Positions 8,120-17,189 of a stretch of DNA of 64,000 nt are shown here, one piece after another (the first letter of the stretch is position 1; each line of letters opens with the position of its first letter). Origin of the DNA: Gemmata massiliana. Lineage in GTDB: Bacteria; Planctomycetota; Planctomycetia; Gemmatales; Gemmataceae. The stretch lies in the NCBI GenBank assembly GCA_000531095.1, contig HG799463.1:770132-834131 (forward strand), read 5' to 3'. The position numbers and the translations under genes were made by a program. Under the pieces are notes generated by a model. That model worked only from the letters and a program-made list of their open reading frames with translations, was not told the origin of the DNA and did not search any database.

Positions 8120-9043
8120 ATGTTCGCGCACCTACTGTCATCGACAACGCTTCGCACGCTCGCCGGGTTTACCTGCGTGGCGGGCACGGTCGGCGTCGGA
8201 ACACTGTTCGCAATAGACCCACTTCCCCCGGGTGCGCCGGTTTCCTCACCGGTACCACTTGTCGCTCCGGCGGCGAAGCCGGTTTCTATCTCGGACGTCG
8301 CACTCGCGCGTGCCGCCCTTGCTGCATTTGATGCGGACCCGGTGCTGAAGGATGCTCACGTTTTCGTGAGTGTGGTGGACCGCGGGGCCGTGATCGGCGG
8401 CCCGGTCACCAGCGAATCGGTGAAGAAGCGTGCGGAAGCCGTTGTGCGTGCGATCCCCGGCATCGAGTCGGTGAAGAACACGTGCTTCATCGAAGCCGAC
8501 CCGGACCCGCTCATGCGGGCCGTGGCCGACCGGATGAAGCCCGGCACGAAACCGACCATCAGCAGCACGCCCCTGCCCGGCGTTTCGATCCCGCCCGCGG
8601 CCCCGGAAGGGTACATCCCGCCGGTGCCGCCGCCCCAACCGACCGACCTCGTCGCGTCGGTGCAGAAGACGGTCGTCGCCCAGCACCCGACCTCGCTCGG
8701 TCCGCCGGTCGTCGGCCTGCTCGAAGCGCCTGTGGCTCCGCACACTGTCGCTAAGGTGCCGCCAACACCAACACCAACACCGACGCCGAGCGCCCCCTCG
8801 ACGGCTCCGGGCGCGCTGACCGGTTCCGCGGGCGCGAAGCCGTCGGACGTCCTCACTGCGGTCGCGGCGATTCGCGCGACGGACGCCCGTTTCGCGAAGC
8901 TGACGGCCGAACTGAAGCCCGACGGCGGACTGTTCGTGAGCGGGTCCGCGGCGCAAATCACCGACGTGGTGGACTTCGTGGCGGAAGCCCGCAAGGTATC
9001 GGGCGTGGTCCGCGTCGCGGTGGACCCGAAGCTGGTGAAGTGA
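8120..9043 (+). CDS. exported/membrane-anchored protein with two BON-like domains
   Basis: A 307-aa protein. A hydrophobic N-terminal segment (about 10-32) acts as signal or anchor. A first BON-like module follows (about 55-120; ARAALAAFDADPVLKDAHV, then a VVRAIPGIESVKN ending). The linker is rich in Pro, Ala and Thr, with a PTPTPTPTP run near 212. A second BON-like module is at about 240-305 (DVLTAVAAI, ending VSGVVRVAVDP). BON domains usually associate with membranes or peptidoglycan, so a periplasmic role is inferred. The ATG has GAGGT seven bases upstream. The two modules are similar in layout, suggesting an internal duplication. Confidence 0.65.
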   Translation: MFAHLLSSTTLRTLAGFTCVAGTVGVGTLFAIDPLPPGAPVSSPVPLVAPAAKPVSISDVALARAALAAFDADPVLKDAHVFVSVVDRGAVIGGPVTSESVKKRAEAVVRAIPGIESVKNTCFIEADPDPLMRAVADRMKPGTKPTISSTPLPGVSIPPAAPEGYIPPVPPPQPTDLVASVQKTVVAQHPTSLGPPVVGLLEAPVAPHTVAKVPPTPTPTPTPSAPSTAPGALTGSAGAKPSDVLTAVAAIRATDARFAKLTAELKPDGGLFVSGSAAQITDVVDFVAEARKVSGVVRVAVDPKLVK

Positions 9044-9551
9044 CGGCTGTTTGACACTGTTGCCCTCTGAAACCAGGTCTCGGCCACCATAAAATGGGGC
9101 CGGTTTCAGAGGCGTCCGTGCCGACTCCGGCTAACATTTGCTAACATCTTCCGGAACCGGATTGTTAGCAAATTGCCGCAATTGCTTTCTCTGAGATCAC
9201 TTGCGAAAATCCGCCAAACATGTCGAACTACAGATTTAGTGCAGCGAGCAACTTACAACAACTCTCACTACTCGATCCCTCTTATCGCGCTGGCCACATC
9301 CGTACACGAAGATTATCACACTCCTCTTTTGGACGCAAGTATACTTATTGCGAAATTTCGAGTTCGCTGGGTCAATCGCGTCCCCACACCCTCATCCAAT
9401 CGCCCACGCGACAAAATCCGAGAATATTCAAATTTGATCTTTGGTCTTGATCTCCGCTGACTACGTTGTCTACTGCCCCTACGCTTTACACCCCCGGTTT
9501 TACATCACCCGCCCGTTCGCGTTCTAGAATTCGCGATAGGAGGCCGTTTGC
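9044..9551. other. AT-rich intergenic island
   Basis: About 500 bases without a credible gene. From about 9160 to 9460 the composition is visibly AT-richer than its surroundings, and the short open frames there have unusual codon use and no family similarity. It contains the GCTAACA repeat cluster (listed separately). It may be a regulatory region or foreign DNA; no tRNA or other RNA gene could be recognised. Confidence 0.45.
9129..9175. repeat. GCTAACA direct/inverted repeat cluster
   Basis: Two direct copies of GCTAACA (18-base unit GGCTAACATTTGCTAACA at 9129-9146), then an inverted copy, CAATTTGCTAACAA, on the minus strand at 9162-9175, separated by the palindrome CCGGAACCGG. The same 18 bases occur at 39338-39355. 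This looks like an operator or a small dispersed repeat. Confidence 0.5.
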
Positions 9552-10331
9552 ATGCGCGTTCTGGTGGTCGCGGATATCCACGGCAACAGGGCCGCGCTTG
9601 AGGCGATCCGCGAGCCGTTCGACGTGTGCCTATGTGTCGGTGACATCGTCGATTACGGCCCGGAGCCGGCGTGGTGCGTGGACTGGGTGCGCCAGAACGC
9701 GACCTACTGCGTGCGCGGGAACCACGACCACGGTGTCGCGCAGAACGTCGACATCCAGGGCGCCGGCGGGTTCCGCTTTCTCACGTCGGTGACGCGCCCG
9801 ATTGCGGTCGCGACCCTTTCGGGCGACCAACGGCGCTACCTCGCCGAACTGCCCACGTCCCGCATGTTCACACTCAACGGCAAGCGGTTCCTGCTCGTTC
9901 ACGCCACCCCGCGTGACCCGATGGACGAGTACGCCCCGGCCGATCCCGCGTTCTGGTACCCGCGGCTCGCGGGCCTGAAGGTCGATTACGTGCTCACGGG
10001 CCACACGCACGTGCCCTACACGCTCCGGGTGCGCAACACGCTCGTCGTGAACCCCGGCAGCGTCGGGATCGGGCGCGACGGCAACCCGCACGCCTCCTAC
10101 GCGATCATCGACGGCGACGACGTGCAGTTGAAGCGCATCGAGTACGCGATCGAAGAAACGGTGGGCGCAATGGAAGCAACCGTCCGCGACGCGACCGCCC
10201 GGCTCATGCTCACCGACGTCTTCCGCACCGGCGGCCTCCCGACCAAGTGGCTGCTCCGCAACGGTTCCCTGTCCAACGGCAACGGGAACGGAAACGGCAA
10301 TGGGAACGGAAACGGGAAGATCGCCCACTGA
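9552..10331 (+). CDS. metallophosphoesterase (YfcE/ApaH-like)
   Basis: Calcineurin-like phosphoesterase of 259 aa. Motifs are in order: DIHGN (residues 8-12), GDIVDYGPEP (about 33), RGNHDHG (about 56), LLVHATP (about 117) and TGHTHVPY (about 155), followed by NPGSVGIGRDGNPHASY, typical of YfcE-like enzymes. All metal ligands are present. The C-terminus ends in a Gly-Asn tandem repeat encoded by near-identical six-base units at about 10270-10315, a likely slippage tract. The ATG has AGGAGG upstream. Cytoplasmic; the substrate is unknown. Confidence 0.88.
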   Translation: MRVLVVADIHGNRAALEAIREPFDVCLCVGDIVDYGPEPAWCVDWVRQNATYCVRGNHDHGVAQNVDIQGAGGFRFLTSVTRPIAVATLSGDQRRYLAELPTSRMFTLNGKRFLLVHATPRDPMDEYAPADPAFWYPRLAGLKVDYVLTGHTHVPYTLRVRNTLVVNPGSVGIGRDGNPHASYAIIDGDDVQLKRIEYAIEETVGAMEATVRDATARLMLTDVFRTGGLPTKWLLRNGSLSNGNGNGNGNGNGNGKIAH

Positions 10332-10430
10332 GTCGAACCGCGTGTTCACGCGAGGGGCGGAAACATTCCCCTTGCATCCCAGGTTCATCCGGCTATATCC
10401 GGGCCGAAACACGAACGTGGGAGTGCAGAC

Positions 10431-10679
10431 ATGCGGGCGCTACTTGCCCTGGTCGTCGCGTGCGCGGCGGTCGGGTGCTACCAGGACAAGTACAACGTGA
10501 ACAGTCCGCAGCGCGAGGACTACCAGCTCCCGCCGAACGAGACGCGCTACAACGAACCCGATAAAGCGACGTACCGCCCGCCGCCCACTCCCAAGAAGGA
10601 AGAGAACCTCCGGGACCGGAACAAGGGCGGCGGACCGGGGGCGGCGGGCTCGGTGGGTTCTAGTGATTTCGCCGATTAA
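10431..10679 (+). CDS. small lipoprotein
   Basis: An 82-residue protein with a short hydrophobic leader ending in a lipobox (AAVGC, Cys at about residue 16). The mature part is hydrophilic, rich in Tyr, Pro and charged residues, and ends in a Gly-rich stretch. No family is recognised. The ATG follows GGGAG seven bases upstream. Confidence 0.7.
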   Translation: MRALLALVVACAAVGCYQDKYNVNSPQREDYQLPPNETRYNEPDKATYRPPPTPKKEENLRDRNKGGGPGAAGSVGSSDFAD

Positions 10680-10876
10680 CAAGCCAATTCTAATTGCACG
10701 AGCGGGCGGGCCGGTCGATTACGACCGGCTTGCCGTGCGTAGCGGTCCGGCAAATCCCCGCGCCCTCCCATTTTCCCAAAACTCCGGCAACATAGCCGCC
10801 ACCGGGACGATCTCCTATTTGAGTTCTTCCCTCGAAGCCCGCGCCCACGGGGGGAGACCATTCGTGGAGCTCCCTC

Positions 10877-11788
10877 GTGTCGCGCACCCGGTTCCTACTC
10901 ACGTTCTTTTTCGCGCTCTCCGCAATCAGCGCGGCCGACGCCAAGGCCGACAGTCTGTTTGTTCGGAAGGCGAAAGCGGTGGACGAGGCGAAAGCCCGCG
11001 CCTTGATCGAAACGCTGAAGAGCGATCCCGACGAAAAGAATCGCAAAACCGCGGCCGATGAACTCGGCGGCGCCGATCCGCGCATGTGCCCGGACGCGGC
11101 CCCCACTCTGATCACCGCACTCCGCAAAGACACGTCCGCTGGGGTTCGGGCCGAGGCCGCGAACTCGCTCCGCCAGTTAAATGAAGTGGTTCCGCAAGCC
11201 GGCGCCGCGTTGGAAATGGCTCTCGATAACGATCCGTCGCCGCTGGTGCGCCTCGCAGCGAAGCGGGCATTGTGGGTGTATCACCTGAACGGCTACCGTA
11301 CCGCGAAGAACGAGGACGGCACCGGCAACCAGACGATCGAACCGCCCATTGCCAGCCCGTCCGGTCCGCGCCAGGTGGTGGCCTTCATCCCTGCGCCGCC
11401 CGTGCCCGTGGCTTCGCCTCCAACGGAGCCCATCGCGGCAACGCCCGTCCCGCAGCTCCCGCCGGTCGCAGCCCGCCCCACGCCACAACCCGGTCCGCGG
11501 CTGTTCTGGCCGAACATCTTGCCCGGTCCGCGGTCCGCGGTTCGCGCGGCGCTGAACCTCCCGCCACTGGTGGTTTCAAGGGACGAACCGCCGCTGGCGA
11601 AGAAGCCCGCGGTACCGGCCGTCACGATGAGCACGCCGCCGAAGCACACGCCAGAACCGCCGCTCGTTCAGCACGTACCCGTACCGACAGTATCCGAATA
11701 CGTGCCGACGCTCCCTCCGTTCCAGCCGGACCTCCCGTCGGTGGTGTCTCCGCCCCTTCCCATCAGCAAGTTGAAGCAGCCTAAGTAG
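10877..11788 (+). CDS. exported HEAT-repeat protein with a proline-rich tail
   Basis: A 303-aa protein with a signal peptide (about 1-22), then two to three HEAT-like helical repeats (about 35-135: LIETLKSDPDEKNRKTAADELGG, then LITALRKD and SVRAEAANSLRQL-like units) and a long Pro/Ala/Val-rich, probably disordered tail (about 150-303). HEAT repeats bind proteins; the partner is unknown. The GTG start has GGAG upstream. A hairpin follows at 11803-11840. Confidence 0.75.
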   Translation: MSRTRFLLTFFFALSAISAADAKADSLFVRKAKAVDEAKARALIETLKSDPDEKNRKTAADELGGADPRMCPDAAPTLITALRKDTSAGVRAEAANSLRQLNEVVPQAGAALEMALDNDPSPLVRLAAKRALWVYHLNGYRTAKNEDGTGNQTIEPPIASPSGPRQVVAFIPAPPVPVASPPTEPIAATPVPQLPPVAARPTPQPGPRLFWPNILPGPRSAVRAALNLPPLVVSRDEPPLAKKPAVPAVTMSTPPKHTPEPPLVQHVPVPTVSEYVPTLPPFQPDLPSVVSPPLPISKLKQPK

Positions 11789-11802
11789 ATGTGAAGAACG
11801 CG

Positions 11803-11840
11803 CAGCCTTGTTCCCCGACATACCAGCGAGAACAAGGCTG
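11803..11840 (+). terminator. hairpin after the HEAT-repeat gene
   Basis: An 11-bp perfect stem, CAGCCTTGTTC with GAACAAGGCTG, around a 16-base loop, 14 bases after the stop codon. The U-tract is weak, so termination is inferred. Confidence 0.5.
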
Positions 11841-11960
11841 TGAATGCTGATAGAGAGCAGACGTTAAGCCATTTCTTGAACTAACACGCCCTTGCTTCGG
11901 TCACCTCAACTCGATACTGTCGGAGGGATTTCAACCCTAAAACTCGGGGAGGAGATCCCG

Positions 11961-13373
11961 ATGGGATTGGTAACCTTCGCACTTCTCGCATTCACGCAAG
12001 AAGCTCACGCTCGCCCATTTCTCCCGATTCTTCAAAAGGAAAAGTTAGTCGCGACAGACCGAATGCTCGACATTGCGATCGAAGGGGACGGGTACTTCCA
12101 AGCCACGAACTCTTGTGGGGACTGTCTGTATACGCGCGTCGGACGGTTGCACCGGAATGTTCAAGGCAGCTTGGAAACAAGCGAAGGTTATCTCCTCTCC
12201 CCCCAGATCACCGTGCCCGAAACAGCGACTGCGGTTGTGGTTGCCAGTGACGGTCTAGTTCACGCGCTTGTGCCAAATCACAAGCCCCAACCGCTCGGCC
12301 AAATTCTCCTCTACCGGTTCGCCCACCCGCAACATTTGCTGCCGTTCGAGCGCGGCTACGAGGTTGAAACCCACGAATCCGGCCCACCCAAGGTGAGCAA
12401 ACCGGGCAAGAATGGCGCGGGGAAGTTCCGTCAGCGCGCGATTAACGTTCCCCCGATTACCACATTCCCCCGCATACAACGAGGGACTTTGCAAGTAACC
12501 GGTAAACAGTTCGACTTGGCAATCGAAGGCGCAGGGTTCTTCCGAGTCACTACCCCCGCTGGCGAGACATTGTTCACCCGATACGGTCGGTTTCAGCAGG
12601 ACGCAAAGGGCCTACTGGTGACCGCCGAAGGCTATCACCTTAAGCCGCAACTTGCCGTGCCGCTAAATCCAGTCGGGGGCGTCGCGGTCTGTCTCGACGG
12701 GACCGTCACGGCTGTCGTTCGCGAGGACTTCAACGAAGCGGTTCTTGTCGGCTACCTCACAGTCGCTCGGTTCCCAAATCCGGGCGATCTGGTGAAAGCG
12801 AAAGGGTCGTATTATAAGGAGTCCAAACAGTCAGGTGCAGCAATCGAAAGCGACCCCGGTTCACGGAACGTGGGCATCGTGCGCCAGGGTTACCTCGACC
12901 GGACATCGTACATTCCGCTGCAACCGGAGAGTCAGTTCGTTCCCACGGCTCGGTGTTTCGACCTCGCGATCGAGGGGCAAGGGTTCTTCGAGGTCCAAAC
13001 GCCCGCAGGCGAGCGCCGGTTCACACGGCGTGGGCGCTTTCATGTCAACACCGACGGGATGCTCGAAACACGGGACGGGTACCTTCTCCAACCGCCGGTC
13101 GCGCTCCGCCTGGACACGGTCGCCGTATCCATCGAGCCCGACGGAACGGTTCGCACGCAAGTTAAGTCCCAAAAAGAGCCGGTGCGCGCGGGACAGATCG
13201 CGCTCGCGCGGTTCGCGGACCCATCCGGGCTTGGTCAGGTCAACGAGTATTACTTCGAGCCTTCCAAGTTCTCGGGACCGGCAAAGCGACTCGTTCTCGG
13301 AACGAACGGCACCGACAAAGTGTGGCAGGGGTTCCTCGAACGACCACTCCAAGGAGCAGGCGGACGCAACTAG
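11961..13373 (+). CDS. secreted protein with three tandem FlgG-like flagellar hook/rod domains
   Basis: A 470-aa protein. The ATG at 11961 follows GGAGGAG and begins a short signal-peptide-like segment (about 1-17). Three repeats of about 148 residues begin at about 36, 184 and 333. Each opens with D(I/L)AIEGxGxF, then TRxGRF(or L)..., then an SEGYLL/AEGYHL/RDGYLL motif, a (V/I)xxDGxV strand, a GQI-x-L-xRF motif and an ESG/QSG/FSGP block before a terminal G..QG(Y/F)L. This is the order of the FlgG distal-rod/hook-basal-body central domain. The N- and C-terminal coiled helices and the flagellar export segment are absent, and no flagellar gene is nearby. Probably an exported structural or adhesive beta-protein; its function is unknown. 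Confidence 0.75.
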   Translation: MGLVTFALLAFTQEAHARPFLPILQKEKLVATDRMLDIAIEGDGYFQATNSCGDCLYTRVGRLHRNVQGSLETSEGYLLSPQITVPETATAVVVASDGLVHALVPNHKPQPLGQILLYRFAHPQHLLPFERGYEVETHESGPPKVSKPGKNGAGKFRQRAINVPPITTFPRIQRGTLQVTGKQFDLAIEGAGFFRVTTPAGETLFTRYGRFQQDAKGLLVTAEGYHLKPQLAVPLNPVGGVAVCLDGTVTAVVREDFNEAVLVGYLTVARFPNPGDLVKAKGSYYKESKQSGAAIESDPGSRNVGIVRQGYLDRTSYIPLQPESQFVPTARCFDLAIEGQGFFEVQTPAGERRFTRRGRFHVNTDGMLETRDGYLLQPPVALRLDTVAVSIEPDGTVRTQVKSQKEPVRAGQIALARFADPSGLGQVNEYYFEPSKFSGPAKRLVLGTNGTDKVWQGFLERPLQGAGGRN

Positions 13374-13503
13374 CAAGCAATCCGCTACAGATTACTGATC
13401 CGATGCTGCGCCGCCGACTACGCGGGCGGCCGAGATGTGTGGCTGATAGCCCTTGCGGGGCAAAGATGGGAAACCATTTTCCGCAGGGCACGATCGTACT
13501 TCG

Positions 13504-14460
13504 TTACGCTCCCTGAATCAGCCGGATCGCCTGCTGCGCGGCCTGGCGCAGAGGTTCGGCGCCGCTGCGGGCCGCTTCGCGCAGATCCACCAGCGCCCCC
13601 GAGGCCGCAGATCCGATCCGCCCCAGTGCCTGTGCTGCGTGGACCCGGCAGGTCATTTCCGATGAGGTCGGGTCCGGTACCGGCAGTTGAGCCGGGGTGA
13701 GCGCCTCGCTGTTCGGCATTTCGATGGCCGTCGGCGTGAGGGACGAAATCGGCGTGCGCGTGAGCGGGCACTCGGGTCCGCGAAGCACACGAGCGAGGAA
13801 CGGGACCGCGGACCGGGCCGAAACGCCCATCCAGCCGATGGCGATGGCCGATTCCGCCCGCACGAACGGGTCCGCGTGTTGCAAGTGTGCAATGAGAGTC
13901 GCGAGCGCCGGCGCACCGATCTGACTCAGCGCCTTGGACGCGAGCCGGCACAGCACGATGTTCGTTCCGCGCATCGCTTCGGCCAGAAGCGGGACGCTCT
14001 CCGCGCCGTCCGCCCCCATATTGCCGAGCGCCTGAGCCGCGCCGGACGCGGTTCGCGGATCGGGATCTTTGAGCGAGTTACACAAGTCTTCGAGAGCGGG
14101 ACGTGCGAGCGGGCCGAGTTTCCCGAGTGCCCAAACCGCGTTCCGCCGAACGTACTTGTCGGCGTGGCCGAGCATCAGGACGAGTGTCCCGAGCGCGTCC
14201 GGCCCCATTCCGCCGATCGCGTGGGCGGCCGTTTCGCGCACCTTGGCGTTCTCGTCGTCGAGAGCGCGAACCAAGGCGGGCATCGCGTCGCGCGCGAGCC
14301 ACCCCAGGCGCCCCAAATCCTTGGCCGCACGCTGCCGGTCCACCACGTTCGTGCTCCGCAGCGCACGAACGAGTGCGGGCAGCGGATCGTCGGCGGTCGC
14401 ACCTGGTTGTTGCACGCTTCCGTCGCTCACCACAGGAACCGAGCGGTTGACTCCTGGCAA
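13504..14460 (-). CDS. HEAT-repeat protein
   Basis: A 318-aa protein made largely of HEAT/PBS-lyase-like helical repeats from about residue 25 to 230 (LVRALRSTNVVDRQRAA..., DAMPALVRALDDENAKVRETAAHAIG and similar units), then a less regular segment and one more repeat near the C-terminus. No signal peptide was seen, so it is probably cytoplasmic and binds a protein. The frame opens at a TTG (14460) without a good ribosome-binding site; GTG codons a few residues inside are alternatives. No enzyme motif is present. Confidence 0.75.
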   Translation of the reverse strand: MPGVNRSVPVVSDGSVQQPGATADDPLPALVRALRSTNVVDRQRAAKDLGRLGWLARDAMPALVRALDDENAKVRETAAHAIGGMGPDALGTLVLMLGHADKYVRRNAVWALGKLGPLARPALEDLCNSLKDPDPRTASGAAQALGNMGADGAESVPLLAEAMRGTNIVLCRLASKALSQIGAPALATLIAHLQHADPFVRAESAIAIGWMGVSARSAVPFLARVLRGPECPLTRTPISSLTPTAIEMPNSEALTPAQLPVPDPTSSEMTCRVHAAQALGRIGSAASGALVDLREAARSGAEPLRQAAQQAIRLIQGA

Positions 14461-14594
14461 CCACTGACAACCTTAGCTCACCCTCACCATGCGGCAACCG
14501 ACTCACTACGTTTTGACTGTGCGCGAACTTTGGATTGGGCATGGGGCCGAAAATTCAGCACGGGCAAGAGCCGCTATGTTCGTTGCGTGAAAGT

Positions 14595-15248
14595 TCATTG
14601 AGCTTCCGAACCGACCCGGTCCTCCGCGTTGGCCTCTTGTTGCGAATACCCGCGGGTCCGCCAATCGTTCCAGGTGATTCGAGCAAGGGCGATGAAGAGC
14701 AGAGCACAAACGGCTCGGGTGAAGCCGGTGTTGAACACGACGCTGGCGTTGAACACGACGAACCCCGTGAACCCGTAAACCGCCCACGTGATCCAACGCG
14801 GGCGGCTCAGGTACGAATCGAACGCGACCCACACCCACACCACATCTGCGACCCACACCAGCGCGAAGGCGTAGTTCACGAAGATCCCGTTACCGTATCC
14901 GCCCACTTCGCGCGTGTGCTCCCACGCCACCTCGTGCGACCACCCGTGTGCGAGGTGGAACGCGACCGCTATGTGAAGCACGCACATTGCGCAGCCCCAC
15001 GTGTAGATGGCGCGCACGAAAATTGTTGCCGGTTCCCCGCAGCGCCGGGCGAACGCGAGTGGGAAACCCGTTACCCACCCCATTACCGCCCCGAACGCCG
15101 TTTCCTGAATCGCCGGGTGCTGGGGGTTCATTTGTGCGGGGCCGAACAGCGAAAGAAGCCCGTTAGTAGCAAGCAGAATGCAATTCAGCAGCACGATCAC
15201 ACCCGTTCCACGAGCCGGATGCGATTGAACCCGCTCCGCTTCTGCCAT
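14595..15248 (-). CDS. integral membrane protein, unknown function
   Basis: A 217-aa protein with about six predicted transmembrane helices (around 15-38, 48-66, 78-102, 118-140, 147-170, 172-192). Its histidine/tryptophan-rich loops (HLAHGWSHEVAWEH) recall small haem- or metal-binding membrane proteins, but I recognise no family. The ATG is preceded by a strong GGAGAGGTGATGT sequence. It is transcribed away from the pyruvate kinase gene, so the 60-base gap is a shared divergent promoter region. Confidence 0.7.
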   Translation of the reverse strand: MAEAERVQSHPARGTGVIVLLNCILLATNGLLSLFGPAQMNPQHPAIQETAFGAVMGWVTGFPLAFARRCGEPATIFVRAIYTWGCAMCVLHIAVAFHLAHGWSHEVAWEHTREVGGYGNGIFVNYAFALVWVADVVWVWVAFDSYLSRPRWITWAVYGFTGFVVFNASVVFNTGFTRAVCALLFIALARITWNDWRTRGYSQQEANAEDRVGSEAQ

Positions 15249-15308
15249 ACATCACCTCTCCTCTCCTTGTACTCAGCAGCCCCAGTTTACTCGACGGAGC
15301 AGTGCGCA

Positions 15309-16748
15309 ATGAGTCGCCGAACGAAGATCGTCTCCACGCTCGGGCCGGCGACCGATTCACCGGACGTTCTGGACGCGATCCTGCGGGCCGGTGTCGATGT
15401 GGCCCGCGTCAACTTCTCCCACGGCGCACCAGAAGAACACATCGGCCGGGTCGCGAACTTCCGCGCGGCCGCTCAGCGCGTGGGCAAATTCGCCGCGGTC
15501 CTCGCCGACCTCCCCGGGCCGAAGCTCCGCGTGAAGATTTCCTCGCTCCGCTTCCTCAACGCGGGGGACAAGGTCCACTTCTCGCTCACGAGCACGCCGG
15601 TCGACGTTTCCGACCTGGTCATCACCGAACCGGAGATGCTCGCGGACGTGCGCCCCGGGCACCGGATGCTCCTCGACGACGGGCGGCTCCAACTGGAAGC
15701 GGGCGAAATCAGCGACGGGCGCGTCGTCGCCCGGGTCGTGGTGGGCGGCACGCTCCACCCGAACAAGGGGCTGAACCTGCCGGACACGCCGCTCACGATG
15801 GCCGCGCTCACCGAACGGGACCACGGCGCGCTGGCTGTGGCCGCGCGCGCGGGGGTGGATTGGGTCGCGGTTTCGTTCGTGCGCGGGCCGGAAGCCGCGG
15901 ACGAAGTGCGCGCCGCGTGTGCGGCTCTGGGAATGAACGTTCCGGTCCTCGCGAAGATCGAGCGCCCCGAAGCGGTCGGGCGCGCGGGGGCGATCGTAGC
16001 CGCGTTCGACGCGATCATGGTGGCACGCGGAGATTTGGGCGTCGAACTGCCACTGGAGCGCGTGCCGACCGTGCAGAAGAGGCTGATCGCCGAAGCGCGG
16101 GCGGCCGGGAAGCCGGTCATCACCGCGACGGACATGCTCGACTCGATGCGGAACAACCCGCGCCCGACGCGCGCCGAAGCGAGCGACGTGGCGAACGCGA
16201 TCTTCGACGGCACCGACGCCGTCATGCTGTCCGGCGAAACGGCCGTCGGCTCGTACCCGATCGAGGCGGTCGCGTGCATGCACCGTATCGCGGTCGAAAC
16301 CGAATCGCACCTGCGCCACTCGCGCACGCCCCACACGATGTCGTTCGACGCGGCCAGCGACGACATCGACAACACCATCACCCTGGCCGCGTGCTCGCTC
16401 GCCGACGAGGTGAACGCCTCGGCCATCGTGACACCGACGCTCTCGGGGCGCACGGCCAAACTGGTCACGCGGAACCGCCCGTGGACGCCCGTCGTGGCGG
16501 TCGCGCCCACCGACGCGATATTACAGCGCCTGGCGCTCGTGTGGGGAATCACGCCCGTGCGTATGACACCGGTCGCGCCGGGCGGGGACCGCATGGCCAC
16601 CGCTGTGGAAGATGCGTTCAAAGCCGGCACGGTGGCCCCGGGCGAGCGCGTCGTGATCCTCGCCGGGCACCCGATCGCGGGCGGCCCGCGGTTCCCCACG
16701 GTCCGCGTCGTTCGCGTCGGCGAAGGCGGCACGTCCTGCGAGCCGTAG
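15309..16748 (+). CDS. pyk: pyruvate kinase
   Basis: Glycolytic enzyme converting phosphoenolpyruvate and ADP to pyruvate and ATP, 479 aa. It begins MSRRTKIVSTLGPATDSP, the standard N-terminus. ARVNFSHG carries phosphate-binding residues, LAKIERPEA has the catalytic lysine, MVARGDLGVELP the metal ligands and MLSGETAVGSYP the conserved Thr region. A C-terminal allosteric-type domain is present. The frame runs open from 14535, but the ATG at 15309 with GGAG upstream is the homology-supported start. It is a single gene; a large inverted repeat follows. Confidence 0.96.
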   Translation: MSRRTKIVSTLGPATDSPDVLDAILRAGVDVARVNFSHGAPEEHIGRVANFRAAAQRVGKFAAVLADLPGPKLRVKISSLRFLNAGDKVHFSLTSTPVDVSDLVITEPEMLADVRPGHRMLLDDGRLQLEAGEISDGRVVARVVVGGTLHPNKGLNLPDTPLTMAALTERDHGALAVAARAGVDWVAVSFVRGPEAADEVRAACAALGMNVPVLAKIERPEAVGRAGAIVAAFDAIMVARGDLGVELPLERVPTVQKRLIAEARAAGKPVITATDMLDSMRNNPRPTRAEASDVANAIFDGTDAVMLSGETAVGSYPIEAVACMHRIAVETESHLRHSRTPHTMSFDAASDDIDNTITLAACSLADEVNASAIVTPTLSGRTAKLVTRNRPWTPVVAVAPTDAILQRLALVWGITPVRMTPVAPGGDRMATAVEDAFKAGTVAPGERVVILAGHPIAGGPRFPTVRVVRVGEGGTSCEP

Positions 16749-17189
16749 AGGGGAGCGACCTCCCCCCGTCCCCCTCCCTAAAGGGAAGGGGTGCAGGCAT
16801 ACGAAATCGTAGAGATCATGGCTGTTGAACGACCGTTCTTTCTCCCCTTCCCTTTAGGGAGGGGACGGGGGGTAGGTCGCCTTCCTCTCCTTCTCATGAA
16901 ATCGCTTAGAGACTAAGTTCGCCCGCACATCTGTCTCTGCCCGCACTACTTCCCATGTGAAACCGTTCGTGTCGTGCGTGTCGCGCCCGTCCTCGGTGCG
17001 GTAACGGCACGAATCCGGCGGCTTCCGACATCGTGCGCGCAATTCTTCTCCGCCACCTCAACCGGCGACCGAGTTTTAGGAGACAACACGACCCACGGTC
17101 ACGAACGGCCCGAACCGCGCTGGCTCACCAGCGCTTCGCGGCCACCCGTTCGCGGGCTGACACACAACGTTGAGGAGCAACGCCGCACC
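16749..17189. other. intergenic region: inverted repeat plus long 5' leader
   Basis: The first third holds the inverted repeat at 16756-16880. The remaining 300 bases precede the glycoside-hydrolase-like gene; they have no good coding features and probably contain its promoter and leader. Confidence 0.5.
16756..16880. repeat. imperfect inverted repeat of about 37 bp (intergenic palindrome)
   Basis: A left arm of C-rich sequence with CTCCCTAAAGGGAAGGGG at 16756-16792 pairs with a right arm containing CCCCTTCCCTTTAGGGAGGG at 16843-16880, around a 50-base loop. Two single-base differences exist. It lies just after pyk and may act as its terminator or be a non-autonomous mobile palindrome. Confidence 0.6.

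Noticed and set aside
11961-13373. A flagellar operon
   Set aside because: No other flagellar gene is in the window and the protein lacks the rod/hook terminal helices and export signal.
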